Assembly (NCBI GenBank): GCA_002049945.1
Contig: MVCT01000032.1
Coordinates: 1-13,952, forward strand
Reading direction: 5' to 3'
Origin: Candidatus Cloacimonas sp. 4484_140
GTDB lineage: Bacteria; Cloacimonadota; Cloacimonadia; JGIOTU-2
Length of the DNA: 13,952 nucleotides
Shown here: positions 1 to 6,612 of the stretch, one piece after another
Numbering within the stretch: the stretch's first letter is position 1
Layout: the number at the start of each line of letters is the position of its first letter
Translations under genes and position numbers: made by a program
The notes under the pieces: generated by a model
The model's input: only the letters and a program-made list of their open reading frames with translations
Database searches by the model: none
What the model was told of the DNA's origin: nothing

Positions 1-128
1 GTATCACCCTTTTTCACAACGTGGTATTCATCGGATTCGGTAATATATTTGGGATTGGGTGAGAATCCTAAAAGAGATAGGCACAAAAAAAGTATGAAAA
101 GTTTAGTAAGTGATTTCGAATGAATCAT
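1..128 (-). CDS. Secreted LysM-domain protein, N-terminal fragment
   Basis: This partial gene is open at the left edge, with 42 complete codons visible from an ATG at 128. The product begins MIHSKSLTKLF, then a hydrophobic stretch ILFLCLSLLGF (about residues 12-22), which together look like a Sec signal peptide. After a short linker comes YHVVKKGDT at the edge, the usual opening of a LysM peptidoglycan-binding domain. LysM proteins bind GlcNAc-containing glycans, so a periplasmic or outer-surface cell-wall role, possibly with a peptidase or amidase domain further on, is an inference. The start lies inside the acylphosphatase gene in another frame, overlapping it by 26 nt, which suggests translational coupling at the end of the minus-strand operon. 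No good SD is present; GGAA lies about 14 nt upstream. Whether it is a lipoprotein is unclear: the only early Cys sits inside the hydrophobic core. Confidence 0.72.
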   Translation of the reverse strand, partial: MIHSKSLTKLFILFLCLSLLGFSPNPKYITESDEYHVVKKGD

Positions 129-375
129 ATTCAATCTGTTCCGGGTCTTCTTCGATTTTGATATCATCTATGCGTGCTGCCGGTGGTCCTAACTTGAGTT
201 TTTCTAAAAAGGGTTGCAGATTTTGTGTTTCGCCTTGAGCTATGATCTCGACATCACCATTGGACAGGTTCTTTACATAGCCGTGTATGCCGAATTGCCT
301 TGCATTATATGAAGTGAAATAGCGGAAGCAAACACCTTGCACAATGCCTGTAGCGATAATATGTAATGTTCTCAT
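103..375 (-). CDS. acyP: Acylphosphatase
   Basis: This 90-residue protein has the length and signature of acylphosphatase (EC 3.6.1.7), a cytoplasmic enzyme that hydrolyses the carboxyl-phosphate bond of acyl phosphates such as acetyl phosphate or 1,3-bisphosphoglycerate. Near the N-terminus is GIVQGVCFR, the phosphate-binding loop with catalytic Arg18. Further on is GYVKNLSNGDVEI, where Asn36 matches the second catalytic residue. I chose the ATG at 375, giving MRTLHII, because it gives the normal family length and begins 1 nt after the TGA of the preceding gene (377-379). An in-frame TTG at 384 would add three residues and overlap that gene. No clear SD is present, so translational coupling to the MutL-like gene is likely. 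Its tail overlaps the LysM gene. Confidence 0.92.
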   Translation of the reverse strand: MRTLHIIATGIVQGVCFRYFTSYNARQFGIHGYVKNLSNGDVEIIAQGETQNLQPFLEKLKLGPPAARIDDIKIEEDPEQIEYDSFEITY

Positions 376-376
376 A

Positions 377-3283
377 TCATTCAAAAATTATCATTTGCGG
401 TCTAACAACACCAGCTCGGATCTGGGTGTGACCATTCATATACATCTTTTTATGTTGCTGTTCTTTGAAGAATGTTTCAAAGACGGCATTCATTCTGAAA
501 TTGCCGAATCCTTCTGTCAATATTATCGGAAATGGTATGTTTTCATTGCCCGTGAGCGCCACACCGATCTCCTCGCCAAGAAATTCTACAAGGTCTTTGT
601 TGTCTATCGATGGAGCGACCATACCTGCGACATCTTGTTCTGCACAATCTCGCAAGAAGTCATAAGAAATTTTCTCAAAGCACACGAGTATTTTATCACG
701 ATATTTCGTATCGTTTTCAAGATGGGATTTATTTATGATAAGCATTCCGCTTGTCTTTTCTCCACCAAATCCAATGATGCCGACCAGCTTGCTTCCGTTA
801 TATTGAATCGTTGCAGAAAGATTTTCCTCTACATCAATAACTTTTCCGCTCACGTTTGCAAATACGTGGTATGGTTCATTTTTATATTGAATGGTAATTG
901 TGCCCTTTTCAGTATCAATTGCTGTGATAACGCCTGTCGCAGGCGAGGGCATAACTTTGCTGAAATCCTTATCAAGCCGTGATGCAAGCGGTTCGTAGGT
1001 TTCCAAAAAATCACCTTCACGTTTTTTAAGATATCCTTTGATATGCTTGGGTTCGATTTTGAGTTCTTTGGCAATATTTACAATAAGGGGTTTTGTTGAA
1101 TAATCCTGAATTTCACGAAGAATGATAGTGCCTGTTTCAAAATTTATATGCTCGATCTTACCGCGAACAGGGGTTCGGTATTCGCCACTTTTACCGGAAA
1201 AAGCAGACATCAGCCCTCTTTCTGTAATCTCGATGATCTTCTGATTGAATTTTACGGAATCACCTTCCTTCACAAGCATACTCTTTTTCATCAGTTCAGG
1301 ATTCAGATCGAGATAATCCAGTGTGAAAAGAGAAAGCACATAAATTTTTGGAGGGGCATATTTATTTTCACCGATAAGTGTGAAAGGTTTCACTTCTTCG
1401 TTATTAGTTACGAATATTTCTCCGGAGTAGGGGAGCTCTCTCTTGATGGTAAAAGTGCCATTTTCAATTTTTTTGTTTTTTAGATAAGATGAGAAGCAAT
1501 CTTCGAGTTCCTTTTTGGGTTTTTCAATATCAAAGAGCTTCATCTCTGCATTGTATTGTGTAAAAGAAGTATTGTCTCTGAAACGAGTATCAACTAAAAT
1601 TGGCAGCTCGGTTTCAAGTGCGAATTCGTGCTCACCATTCCCAAAAGAAAAGCCCTTTTCGAGTTTAATAGATATTTTATGAGTAGCTTTACTTTCATTT
1701 GGGAAATATTTAAGTGTATTTGATATTATTGTATGAGAATCATCTCCGATTTGAATTTCCATAACTTTCTGGTCGGATTTCATGGTTTTGCAAACTGGAC
1801 GGATACAGATACCGATTTTCTGATAGCACTCTTTTTGAAGAAGTTTAGATGCAAGTTCATTGTCCACTTCGCTCAATTTTCCTAAGTGAGGTGAGATGAA
1901 ATGATTGTCACGCCAAATTTCAGTAATTCCTTCGGGTTTCATACCGTCTGAGATAGCAATCAGAGCATGTTTGTTCGAAGGAGCATTTGACAGCACTCCG
2001 CCTGCACCGATCATGATCCCGACGTCCTTCATGTGAAAGGAGCGCTGTTCCTGAAGTTTTTCCACATAAAAGCATTCCAGAAATTTATCAAGATCCATGT
2101 GCTTCAATCTGTCGAGGAAGCTGATCTTTTGTGTGTTGAAGTGCATTTTCATGTGATGTCTTTTGGACATCCGTATCGCTTCACGTGCTACAGCGTGTTC
2201 GATTGCAACCTGAGTATCATCATTAGGAATATAAAGCGGGTAGAGCATTTTATTTGCGATATAATTTCTGATGTAATGCTCATCAATATCCGCTGGCAGC
2301 CATCTTTGAATTCTCTTAAAAGTAGCATCTTTCATCACGTTTGAAATGCTGTAACTCATTCCATAATTAGCACTTACAGTTCGATAATACTTACCCATAA
2401 TATTTGAGAAAACATCGGTTGTTGCACCGCCAATATCTACAGAGATGACATTTTTGCCTAACTCTTTGCTGACAAGCCGAAGTGCGTTGATAACACCTGA
2501 AGGAGTGGGGATAATATCGTCGGAAACGACTTTTTTCAGCGAGCCATAACCCGGCGCCTGCTCCATAACATTATCCATAAAAAGCTGATGGATTTTTTCC
2601 TGAGCAGGAGGAAGGTTTTCATCTTGCAAAGTGGGTCGAATATTTGGTACTATATAAAGTTGGAATTTATCATAAAAGAGTGATTTTATGAATGATTGGG
2701 CATCCTTATTGCCTGCATACACAAGCGGGATCTTTGTTTTATCTCCGAATTTTGGCTTTGGATGAGCCAGAGAAAGCAGTTCGCCCATGCGCACGATGCT
2801 ACTGATATTTCCTCCATCTGTGCCGCCTGAGAACAAAATGATGTCAGGTCGCAGCAGACGAATGAGCTGCATCTTTTCCACAGGAGTTCGATTGTCGTTT
2901 ATCGCAAAAGTGTCCAGGATCACGCCGCCTGAGCCGTATGCAGCACGTTTTGCACTGCTGGCAGAATCAAAGAGCGTGAGTCCAAAGACAATTATCTGCA
3001 ATCCACCGCCTGCGCTGCTTGTAGTGAGATAGAGTGTATCCTTATTGAAATGAAGATTGTCTGAGGTTGAATCTTTTTCAAGCAATTGCATTCCTGAGAT
3101 TTCTTCAAGCTCCTGAATTGAATCAAATATACCGATCTTCACATCTTCCTGCGGACGTTCAACGGTTGTGCCGACATTTTTCAGAGCAATGAGTTTGTAA
3201 GATTCGGAATCCTTTTGAAAAAGGACTGCTTTTGTAGTTGTGCTTCCAATATCCGTAATTAGAATGTTTTTGTGAGCAATCAT
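377..3283 (-). CDS. MutL/GlmL-type ASKHA protein with long C-terminal extension
   Basis: The 968-residue product has an N-terminal half typical of the MutL/GlmL (glutamate mutase accessory, Pfam MutL) family of ASKHA ATPases. The phosphate-1 motif DIGSTTTK is at residues 11-18, SGGTDGGN at 152-159, a second actin-like phosphate motif SVDIGGATTD at 281-290, and an adenosine-type GAGGVLSN at 426-433. Classical GlmL proteins, as I recall them, are about 460 residues and are encoded beside the cobalamin-dependent glutamate mutase GlmES, whose chaperone or reactivator they are thought to be. Here about 490 further residues follow. This part holds repeated barrel-like units, P-x2-GKIEHINFETGTI around 705-720 and P-x2-GVITAIDTEKGTI around 781-796, and a third GKVIDVEENLSATI near 813-826. 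They resemble KOW or barrel-sandwich strands. No mutase gene is in the window. The gene follows the MalG-type permease by 39 nt. Its ATG at 3283 has an A-rich upstream region without SD. The family is firm; the substrate or partner is unknown. Confidence 0.8.
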   Translation of the reverse strand: MIAHKNILITDIGSTTTKAVLFQKDSESYKLIALKNVGTTVERPQEDVKIGIFDSIQELEEISGMQLLEKDSTSDNLHFNKDTLYLTTSSAGGGLQIIVFGLTLFDSASSAKRAAYGSGGVILDTFAINDNRTPVEKMQLIRLLRPDIILFSGGTDGGNISSIVRMGELLSLAHPKPKFGDKTKIPLVYAGNKDAQSFIKSLFYDKFQLYIVPNIRPTLQDENLPPAQEKIHQLFMDNVMEQAPGYGSLKKVVSDDIIPTPSGVINALRLVSKELGKNVISVDIGGATTDVFSNIMGKYYRTVSANYGMSYSISNVMKDATFKRIQRWLPADIDEHYIRNYIANKMLYPLYIPNDDTQVAIEHAVAREAIRMSKRHHMKMHFNTQKISFLDRLKHMDLDKFLECFYVEKLQEQRSFHMKDVGIMIGAGGVLSNAPSNKHALIAISDGMKPEGITEIWRDNHFISPHLGKLSEVDNELASKLLQKECYQKIGICIRPVCKTMKSDQKVMEIQIGDDSHTIISNTLKYFPNESKATHKISIKLEKGFSFGNGEHEFALETELPILVDTRFRDNTSFTQYNAEMKLFDIEKPKKELEDCFSSYLKNKKIENGTFTIKRELPYSGEIFVTNNEEVKPFTLIGENKYAPPKIYVLSLFTLDYLDLNPELMKKSMLVKEGDSVKFNQKIIEITERGLMSAFSGKSGEYRTPVRGKIEHINFETGTIILREIQDYSTKPLIVNIAKELKIEPKHIKGYLKKREGDFLETYEPLASRLDKDFSKVMPSPATGVITAIDTEKGTITIQYKNEPYHVFANVSGKVIDVEENLSATIQYNGSKLVGIIGFGGEKTSGMLIINKSHLENDTKYRDKILVCFEKISYDFLRDCAEQDVAGMVAPSIDNKDLVEFLGEEIGVALTGNENIPFPIILTEGFGNFRMNAVFETFFKEQQHKKMYMNGHTQIRAGVVRPQMIIFE

Positions 3284-3322
3284 ATATTTAATTTTTTTTA
3301 GAGGGAAAGATTTGTAAAGTTT

Positions 3323-4312
3323 TTAACCTTTTAAACCGCTTGAGATGAAGCTGGATATGATCTGTCTTTGAGCAAAAAGGAATAGAATAAGCAGAGGAGC
3401 GATGGAGAAAGTTGACGCAGACATAAGTAGTGCGGTGCTTGAAGATGCCTCCTGTGCGAAGTAAGAAAGTCCAACCTGCAACACGCGTAGGTTATCGCTG
3501 CTGGTCATTACGAGGGGCCACATGAAACTGTTCCAGCTTCCGATGAGAGAAAAAATCGCAGTTGTCGCAAGAATTGGTTTGGAGATGGGCAGTACGATCC
3601 TCCAGAGAATTTCAAATCGAGAACATCCGTCTATGACTGCTGCATCAAAGAGGTCTTGTGGAATTGTCTTAAACTGCTGGCGCAATAAAAAGATACTGAA
3701 TATATTTGCGATCCAGGGTATTATGAGCGCCTGGTAGGTATTAATCCATCCGAGTTTTGTAAGCAGGAAGTATGATGGAATAAGATATATCGGCTGGGGT
3801 ACCATCATCATGCTGATGAATAGGTAGAAAATGAAATCTCTTCCTTTGAAACGCATACGTGCAAATGCATATGCCGCAAGAGATGATGTGATGAGCACAC
3901 CGATGAGGACAGAGAATGACACGAATAATGTATTGAGGAAATACTTGCCGAAAGGCACTTTTGTAAATGCTTCTTTGTAATTATTCAAGTGAAATTTCAG
4001 TTTTTTTGAGGATTTGATATTCTCGGTCGGAACTTTGACATAGGATTCTTTGAAGGTTTTTCCATCCTTGTCATAGATGTTTATTACCGTTAGATTTTTC
4101 TCTTCAACAACAATCTCGCAAAGCTCTTTCTTGCCATCATGGATATAATAGTTCACAAATTCAATAGGAATAAAGCCCACGCTTCCTTTGTTTATTGCAG
4201 TTTGAGATTTTAGTGAAGTGGAGACCATCCAGATAAAAGGTACAATCATGATCAAGCCGCAGAGGACGAGCATAAAATAAGAGAAACCCTTGCCGAAATA
4301 TCTTTTTAGCAT
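3323..4312 (-). CDS. Carbohydrate ABC transporter permease, MalG/UgpE type
   Basis: This 329-residue inner-membrane protein belongs to the binding-protein-dependent sugar permeases. About six hydrophobic segments are visible, starting with TM1 at about 11-31. The EAA loop that docks the ATPase is recognisable at about 221-246, with DAAVIDG, then ILWRIVLPISKP. It is the second permease of a heterodimer with the gene upstream: the stop and start share one base (TAATG at 4312-4314 on the coding strand). The external loop after TM1 is unusual. Between SLKSQTAINKG and NNYKEAF there are about 55 residues more than the usual short linker, hydrophilic and beta-rich (around 52-108). No solute-binding protein or ATPase is encoded in the window, so those subunits lie elsewhere and the substrate cannot be named. 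Confidence 0.9.
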   Translation of the reverse strand: MLKRYFGKGFSYFMLVLCGLIMIVPFIWMVSTSLKSQTAINKGSVGFIPIEFVNYYIHDGKKELCEIVVEEKNLTVINIYDKDGKTFKESYVKVPTENIKSSKKLKFHLNNYKEAFTKVPFGKYFLNTLFVSFSVLIGVLITSSLAAYAFARMRFKGRDFIFYLFISMMMVPQPIYLIPSYFLLTKLGWINTYQALIIPWIANIFSIFLLRQQFKTIPQDLFDAAVIDGCSRFEILWRIVLPISKPILATTAIFSLIGSWNSFMWPLVMTSSDNLRVLQVGLSYFAQEASSSTALLMSASTFSIAPLLILFLFAQRQIISSFISSGLKG

Positions 4313-5253
4313 TAGTATTGTACCCTCTTTTCAAGCCGTTTTTGAAGCATGGTCAATCCAAGGATAATGAAAAATAGTACAAGCGCTATTGCACTTGCAT
4401 AGCTGAGATTTTGAGATTCGCCAAAACCAATATCAAAGATGTAGTAAACAATGACCTTTGTTGTTCCAAGCGGACCTCCTATTGGTGGTCCTGTCATTAA
4501 ATAGACCTGTGAGAATACCTGGAAAGTTGTGATGGTCGTCATGAGAAGGACATAAAAAGTTGTTGGAGAAATAAGGGGTACGGTAATATGAAAAAATTGT
4601 TTCCATTTACTTGCACCATCTATATCTGCAGCTTCATAATAGACTTCCGGAATATTCTGGAGTCCTGCAAGATATATTATCGTATTGTAACCGAGACTCC
4701 TCCAGATGCTGACAATTATTATTGCAAATAGAGCGAGTGATGGTCCACCAAACACTTTAGGTATATTGATGCCAATTGTGCTAAAGAGAAGAGTGAAAAT
4801 TCCTCTTGGCTCGGACAGCCAGTTCAAACCATGTATGCTGAAAAAACCTAGTACATGGTTCATCAGTCCGCCCTGCGGTGAGAAGATCAGTTTCCAAAGA
4901 ATTGAGATAGCTACAAGAGAAGTGACTGTGGGAATGAAATAAGTTGTTCTGAATAGCCCTGATAATTTTTTTGTTCTGTTAAGAAGATTTGCAAAGAAAA
5001 GTGACAAGATAAGTGTTATCGGTACGATAAAAACTACAAGGTAAAAGGTATTAATCAGGGATTGCCAGAATCCGGGATCCTGGAAAAGTTTTATATAGTT
5101 TTGGAGTCCAATAAATTCTTCAGGGCCTTGAATTGTCCATTTGAAGAAGCTGATGATGAAGGAGAGCATTATCGGTATGAGACGGAAAGCGAATACTATA
5201 ACAAATGCAGGCAAGATATACCCGAATGGGAAATAGCTTTTTTTTGTTCTCAT
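4312..5253 (-). CDS. Carbohydrate ABC transporter permease, MalF/UgpA type
   Basis: This 313-residue integral membrane protein is the first permease of a sugar-type ABC importer. The N-terminal segment (about 9-36) is the first TM helix, followed by WTIQGPEEFIGLQNYIKLF, a typical MalF/UgpA loop. The EAA motif lies at about 207-230 (EAADIDGASKWKQF, then ITVPLISP) and the C-terminal TM runs to KRLEKRVQY. A hydrophobic stretch around 151-170 looks like a small insertion before the SIWRSLGYN helix. The ATG at 5253 is supported by the SD AGGAG just upstream. The gene begins 18 nt after the 3' CCA of the Gln(CTG) tRNA and ends with a 1-nt overlap into the partner permease, so the two are surely co-translated. 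The substrate is unknown; di- or oligosaccharide or glycerol-phosphate-type solutes are typical of the family. Confidence 0.92.
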   Translation of the reverse strand: MRTKKSYFPFGYILPAFVIVFAFRLIPIMLSFIISFFKWTIQGPEEFIGLQNYIKLFQDPGFWQSLINTFYLVVFIVPITLILSLFFANLLNRTKKLSGLFRTTYFIPTVTSLVAISILWKLIFSPQGGLMNHVLGFFSIHGLNWLSEPRGIFTLLFSTIGINIPKVFGGPSLALFAIIIVSIWRSLGYNTIIYLAGLQNIPEVYYEAADIDGASKWKQFFHITVPLISPTTFYVLLMTTITTFQVFSQVYLMTGPPIGGPLGTTKVIVYYIFDIGFGESQNLSYASAIALVLFFIILGLTMLQKRLEKRVQY

Positions 5254-5271
5254 CAGCTCCTATAAAGAAAA
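5254..5271 (-). promoter_or_regulatory. 18-nt tRNA-permease junction with Shine-Dalgarno
   Basis: Read 5'->3' on the minus strand this is TTTTCTTTATAGGAGCTG, directly between the CCA end of tRNA-Gln(CTG) and the permease ATG. AGGAG lies 4 nt before the start codon. There is no room for a promoter outside the tRNA gene, and no hairpin-plus-T terminator. tRNA 3' processing would therefore leave an mRNA with an 18-nt leader. The SD is seen directly; the processing is inferred. Confidence 0.75.
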
Positions 5272-5345
5272 TGGCTGGGGTGCAGGGATTCGAACCCCAA
5301 TAAGCAGATCCAGAGACTGCTGTCTTGCCATTAGACGACACCCCA
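5272..5345 (-). tRNA. tRNA-Gln (anticodon CTG, reads CAG)
   Basis: The 74-nt gene folds as a full cloverleaf on the minus strand. The acceptor TGGGGTG pairs with CACCCCA, with the weak T1-A72 pair typical of glutamine tRNAs. The D-stem is GTCT/AGAC. The anticodon loop CTCTGGA is held by GCAGT/TCTGC, and the T-arm has loop TTCGAAT. CCA is encoded (5272-5274). The last anticodon-stem pair, 31-39, is a T-T mismatch, which leaves a 4-bp stem. It is the last of four tandem tRNAs and lies just upstream of the permease gene. Confidence 0.93.
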
Positions 5346-5356
5346 TGGTTAAAAAA

Positions 5357-5431
5357 TGGCTGGGTCGGGAGGATTCGAACCTCCGAATGCAGGGACCAAA
5401 ACCCTGTGCCTTGCCACTTGGCGACGACCCA
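5357..5431 (-). tRNA. tRNA-Gln (anticodon TTG, reads CAA)
   Basis: This 75-nt cloverleaf on the minus strand has acceptor TGGGTCG/CGACCCA with T1-A72, D-arm GCC/GGC, and anticodon stem CAGGG/CCCTG with loop TTTTGGT, giving anticodon TTG. The T-arm is GGAGG-TTCGAAT-CCTCC, and CCA is encoded (5357-5359). It lies 11 nt upstream of the Gln(CTG) gene and shares its layout, so the two are probably an old tandem duplication that diverged in the anticodon. Confidence 0.95.
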
Positions 5432-5443
5432 CATTTCTATAAA

Positions 5444-5536
5444 TGGCGGAGAGGCAGGGATTCGAACCCTGGGTAAGATGTTACTCCTACACACGCTTAG
5501 CAGGCGCGCACCTTAAGCCAACTCGGTCACCTCTCC
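5444..5536 (-). tRNA. tRNA-Ser (anticodon GCT, reads AGC/AGT)
   Basis: This 93-nt class II tRNA on the minus strand has acceptor GGAGAGG/CCTCTCC, anticodon stem CGCGC/GCGTG (one G-T pair) and loop CTGCTAA, giving anticodon GCT. The extra arm is long (about 5467-5486), as serine tRNAs require, followed by T-arm CAGGG-TTCGAAT-CCCTG. CCA is encoded (5444-5446). It is second in the tandem array. Confidence 0.94.
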
Positions 5537-5549
5537 AAAAAGAACAAAA

Positions 5550-5635
5550 TGGCGGAGGATGAGGGACTCGAACCCCCAAGGGCAGAGCCCGGCGGTTTTC
5601 AAGACCGCTGCCTTACCAATTAGGACTAATCCTCC
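5550..5635 (-). tRNA. tRNA-Ser (anticodon TGA, reads TCA)
   Basis: This 86-nt class II tRNA on the minus strand has acceptor GGAGGAT/ATCCTCC, anticodon stem GCGGT/ACCGC and loop CTTGAAA, giving anticodon TGA. The long variable arm includes the stem GGGC-TCT-GCCC. The T-loop is TTCGAGT, and CCA is encoded (5550-5552). It is promoter-proximal in the array; the likely start of the transcription unit is in the divergent region just upstream. Confidence 0.94.
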
Positions 5636-5668
5636 ATTCTAAAACTCTCTTATTCTGAGAATTAGGTT

Positions 5669-5701
5669 GATATATTCCGAAACGCTCTTTTGAGCTGTCA
5701 A
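5669..5701 (-). promoter_or_regulatory. Putative promoter of the tRNA-permease unit
   Basis: On the minus strand a perfect TTGACA (5701-5696) precedes TATATC (5674-5669), about 34 nt before the first tRNA. The 21-nt spacer is longer than the usual 17. It contains the palindrome GCTC-AAAA-GAGC (5695-5684). Long-spacer promoters with an internal palindrome are known from MerR-type regulation, but no such regulator is visible here. The -35 box is convincing and the -10 is uncertain. Confidence 0.35.
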
Positions 5702-5741
5702 CATTTTCAAATAAAATTCTAAAATTCCATTTTTGTTGACA
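5696..5741. repeat. Inverted repeat TGTCAACA-N30-TGTTGACA
   Basis: The 8-bp arms at 5696-5703 and 5734-5741 are exact reverse complements with 30 nt between them, in the 137-nt region between the divergent tRNA and nadK units. Each arm contains a TTGACA box pointing outward to its own gene set. It could be two back-to-back -35 elements or the half-sites of an operator. On the nadK side no good -10 is seen at 16-18 nt spacing. Nothing else is recognisable in 5636-5772. Confidence 0.5.
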
Positions 5742-5772
5742 TATCTTAGCATAAATCACTTTTTCTCACTCT

Positions 5773-6612
5773 ATGCAGAGAATAGGAATCTTCTATAATC
5801 CGAAGTTATTTAAAAGTATTCAAAAACTGAAAGAACGCATCGCCTTTCTTCAGAAAAATGAATATATTATTTTCCTTTTGGAAAATCAAAAAAGGAAAGG
5901 ATTACAGGGAATTTCCTATGTGAAAGATTTCACCAAAGATAACATTGACCTGCTTATTGTACTTGGTGGTGATGGAACAATTCTTCTTGCTTCAAAATTA
6001 GTTCTGAAAGGTAATACCCCACTTCTTGGATTCAATCACGGTAAGCTTGGTTTCCTTTCCGAGTGTGGGAAGGATGAGTTCAAACAGGTTTTTTCAGAAA
6101 TTCAAAAAGGCGTATATAAGATCGAAGAAAGAATGGTAATTGAATGCACGACAATATTAAATTCCGGGAAGAAGAATTTTGCTCTGAATGATTGTGTTCT
6201 TTATAAAGGTAAATACCCTAAAATGCTCACATTTAAGATTTTAGAGGGCAATGAGTACCTCTTTGATATTGAAGCTGACGGGATTATCATTTCTACTCCT
6301 ACCGGCTCGACCGGTTACAATATCTCTGCCGGTGGCTCGATCGTTTTTCCTCACACAAATGTACTCTTGCTCACACCGATCAATCCACATAATCAATTTA
6401 TAAAACCCTTTATTTTTTCTGCAGAGAAAAAGCTCTCAATTCAATATACCAAAGGTAATGAAAAAATCTATGTTGCTATTGATGGTGAGAATGTTGAAAC
6501 AATGAAAAAATTTGAGCAAATTGAAATTGAGAAATCATCATATACTTCCAAATTTATTAAGCTTCCTGACAAAACATTTGCTAAAATAGTAAGGGAAAAA
6601 TTCATAGACTGA
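5773..6612 (+). CDS. nadK: NAD kinase
   Basis: This 279-residue cytoplasmic enzyme phosphorylates NAD+ to NADP+ with ATP or polyphosphate (EC 2.7.1.23). The family signature GGDGT is at residues 65-69, preceded by the strand DLLIVL. LLGFNHGKLGFLSE at about 84-97 is the usual segment after it. ND at 139-140 occupies the conserved NE position, with Asp in place of Glu. EADGIIISTPTGSTGYNISAGG at 167-188 carries the conserved TPTGSTGY and the catalytic-region Asp169. Length is normal. The ATG at 5773 fits the IGIFYNP opening, but no SD precedes it. The stop overlaps the pgsA start by 1 nt (TGATG). It is first in a plus-strand operon with pgsA and membrane proteins; its promoter is not obvious. 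Confidence 0.95.
   Translation: MQRIGIFYNPKLFKSIQKLKERIAFLQKNEYIIFLLENQKRKGLQGISYVKDFTKDNIDLLIVLGGDGTILLASKLVLKGNTPLLGFNHGKLGFLSECGKDEFKQVFSEIQKGVYKIEERMVIECTTILNSGKKNFALNDCVLYKGKYPKMLTFKILEGNEYLFDIEADGIIISTPTGSTGYNISAGGSIVFPHTNVLLLTPINPHNQFIKPFIFSAEKKLSIQYTKGNEKIYVAIDGENVETMKKFEQIEIEKSSYTSKFIKLPDKTFAKIVREKFID

Noticed and set aside
344..982. 212-codon plus-strand ORF opposite the MutL-like gene
   Set aside because: It lies antisense to a gene with strong motifs, has no SD, and its composition (many H, F, C, R) is typical of a shadow frame.
5120..5494. 124-codon minus-strand ORF across three tRNA genes and the permease start
   Set aside because: It is explained entirely by the tRNA sequences and the N-terminus of the permease gene in another frame.
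5736..5772. Promoter for nadK from TTGACA at 5736
   Set aside because: No acceptable -10 hexamer at 16-18 nt; the site is kept only as part of the inverted repeat.
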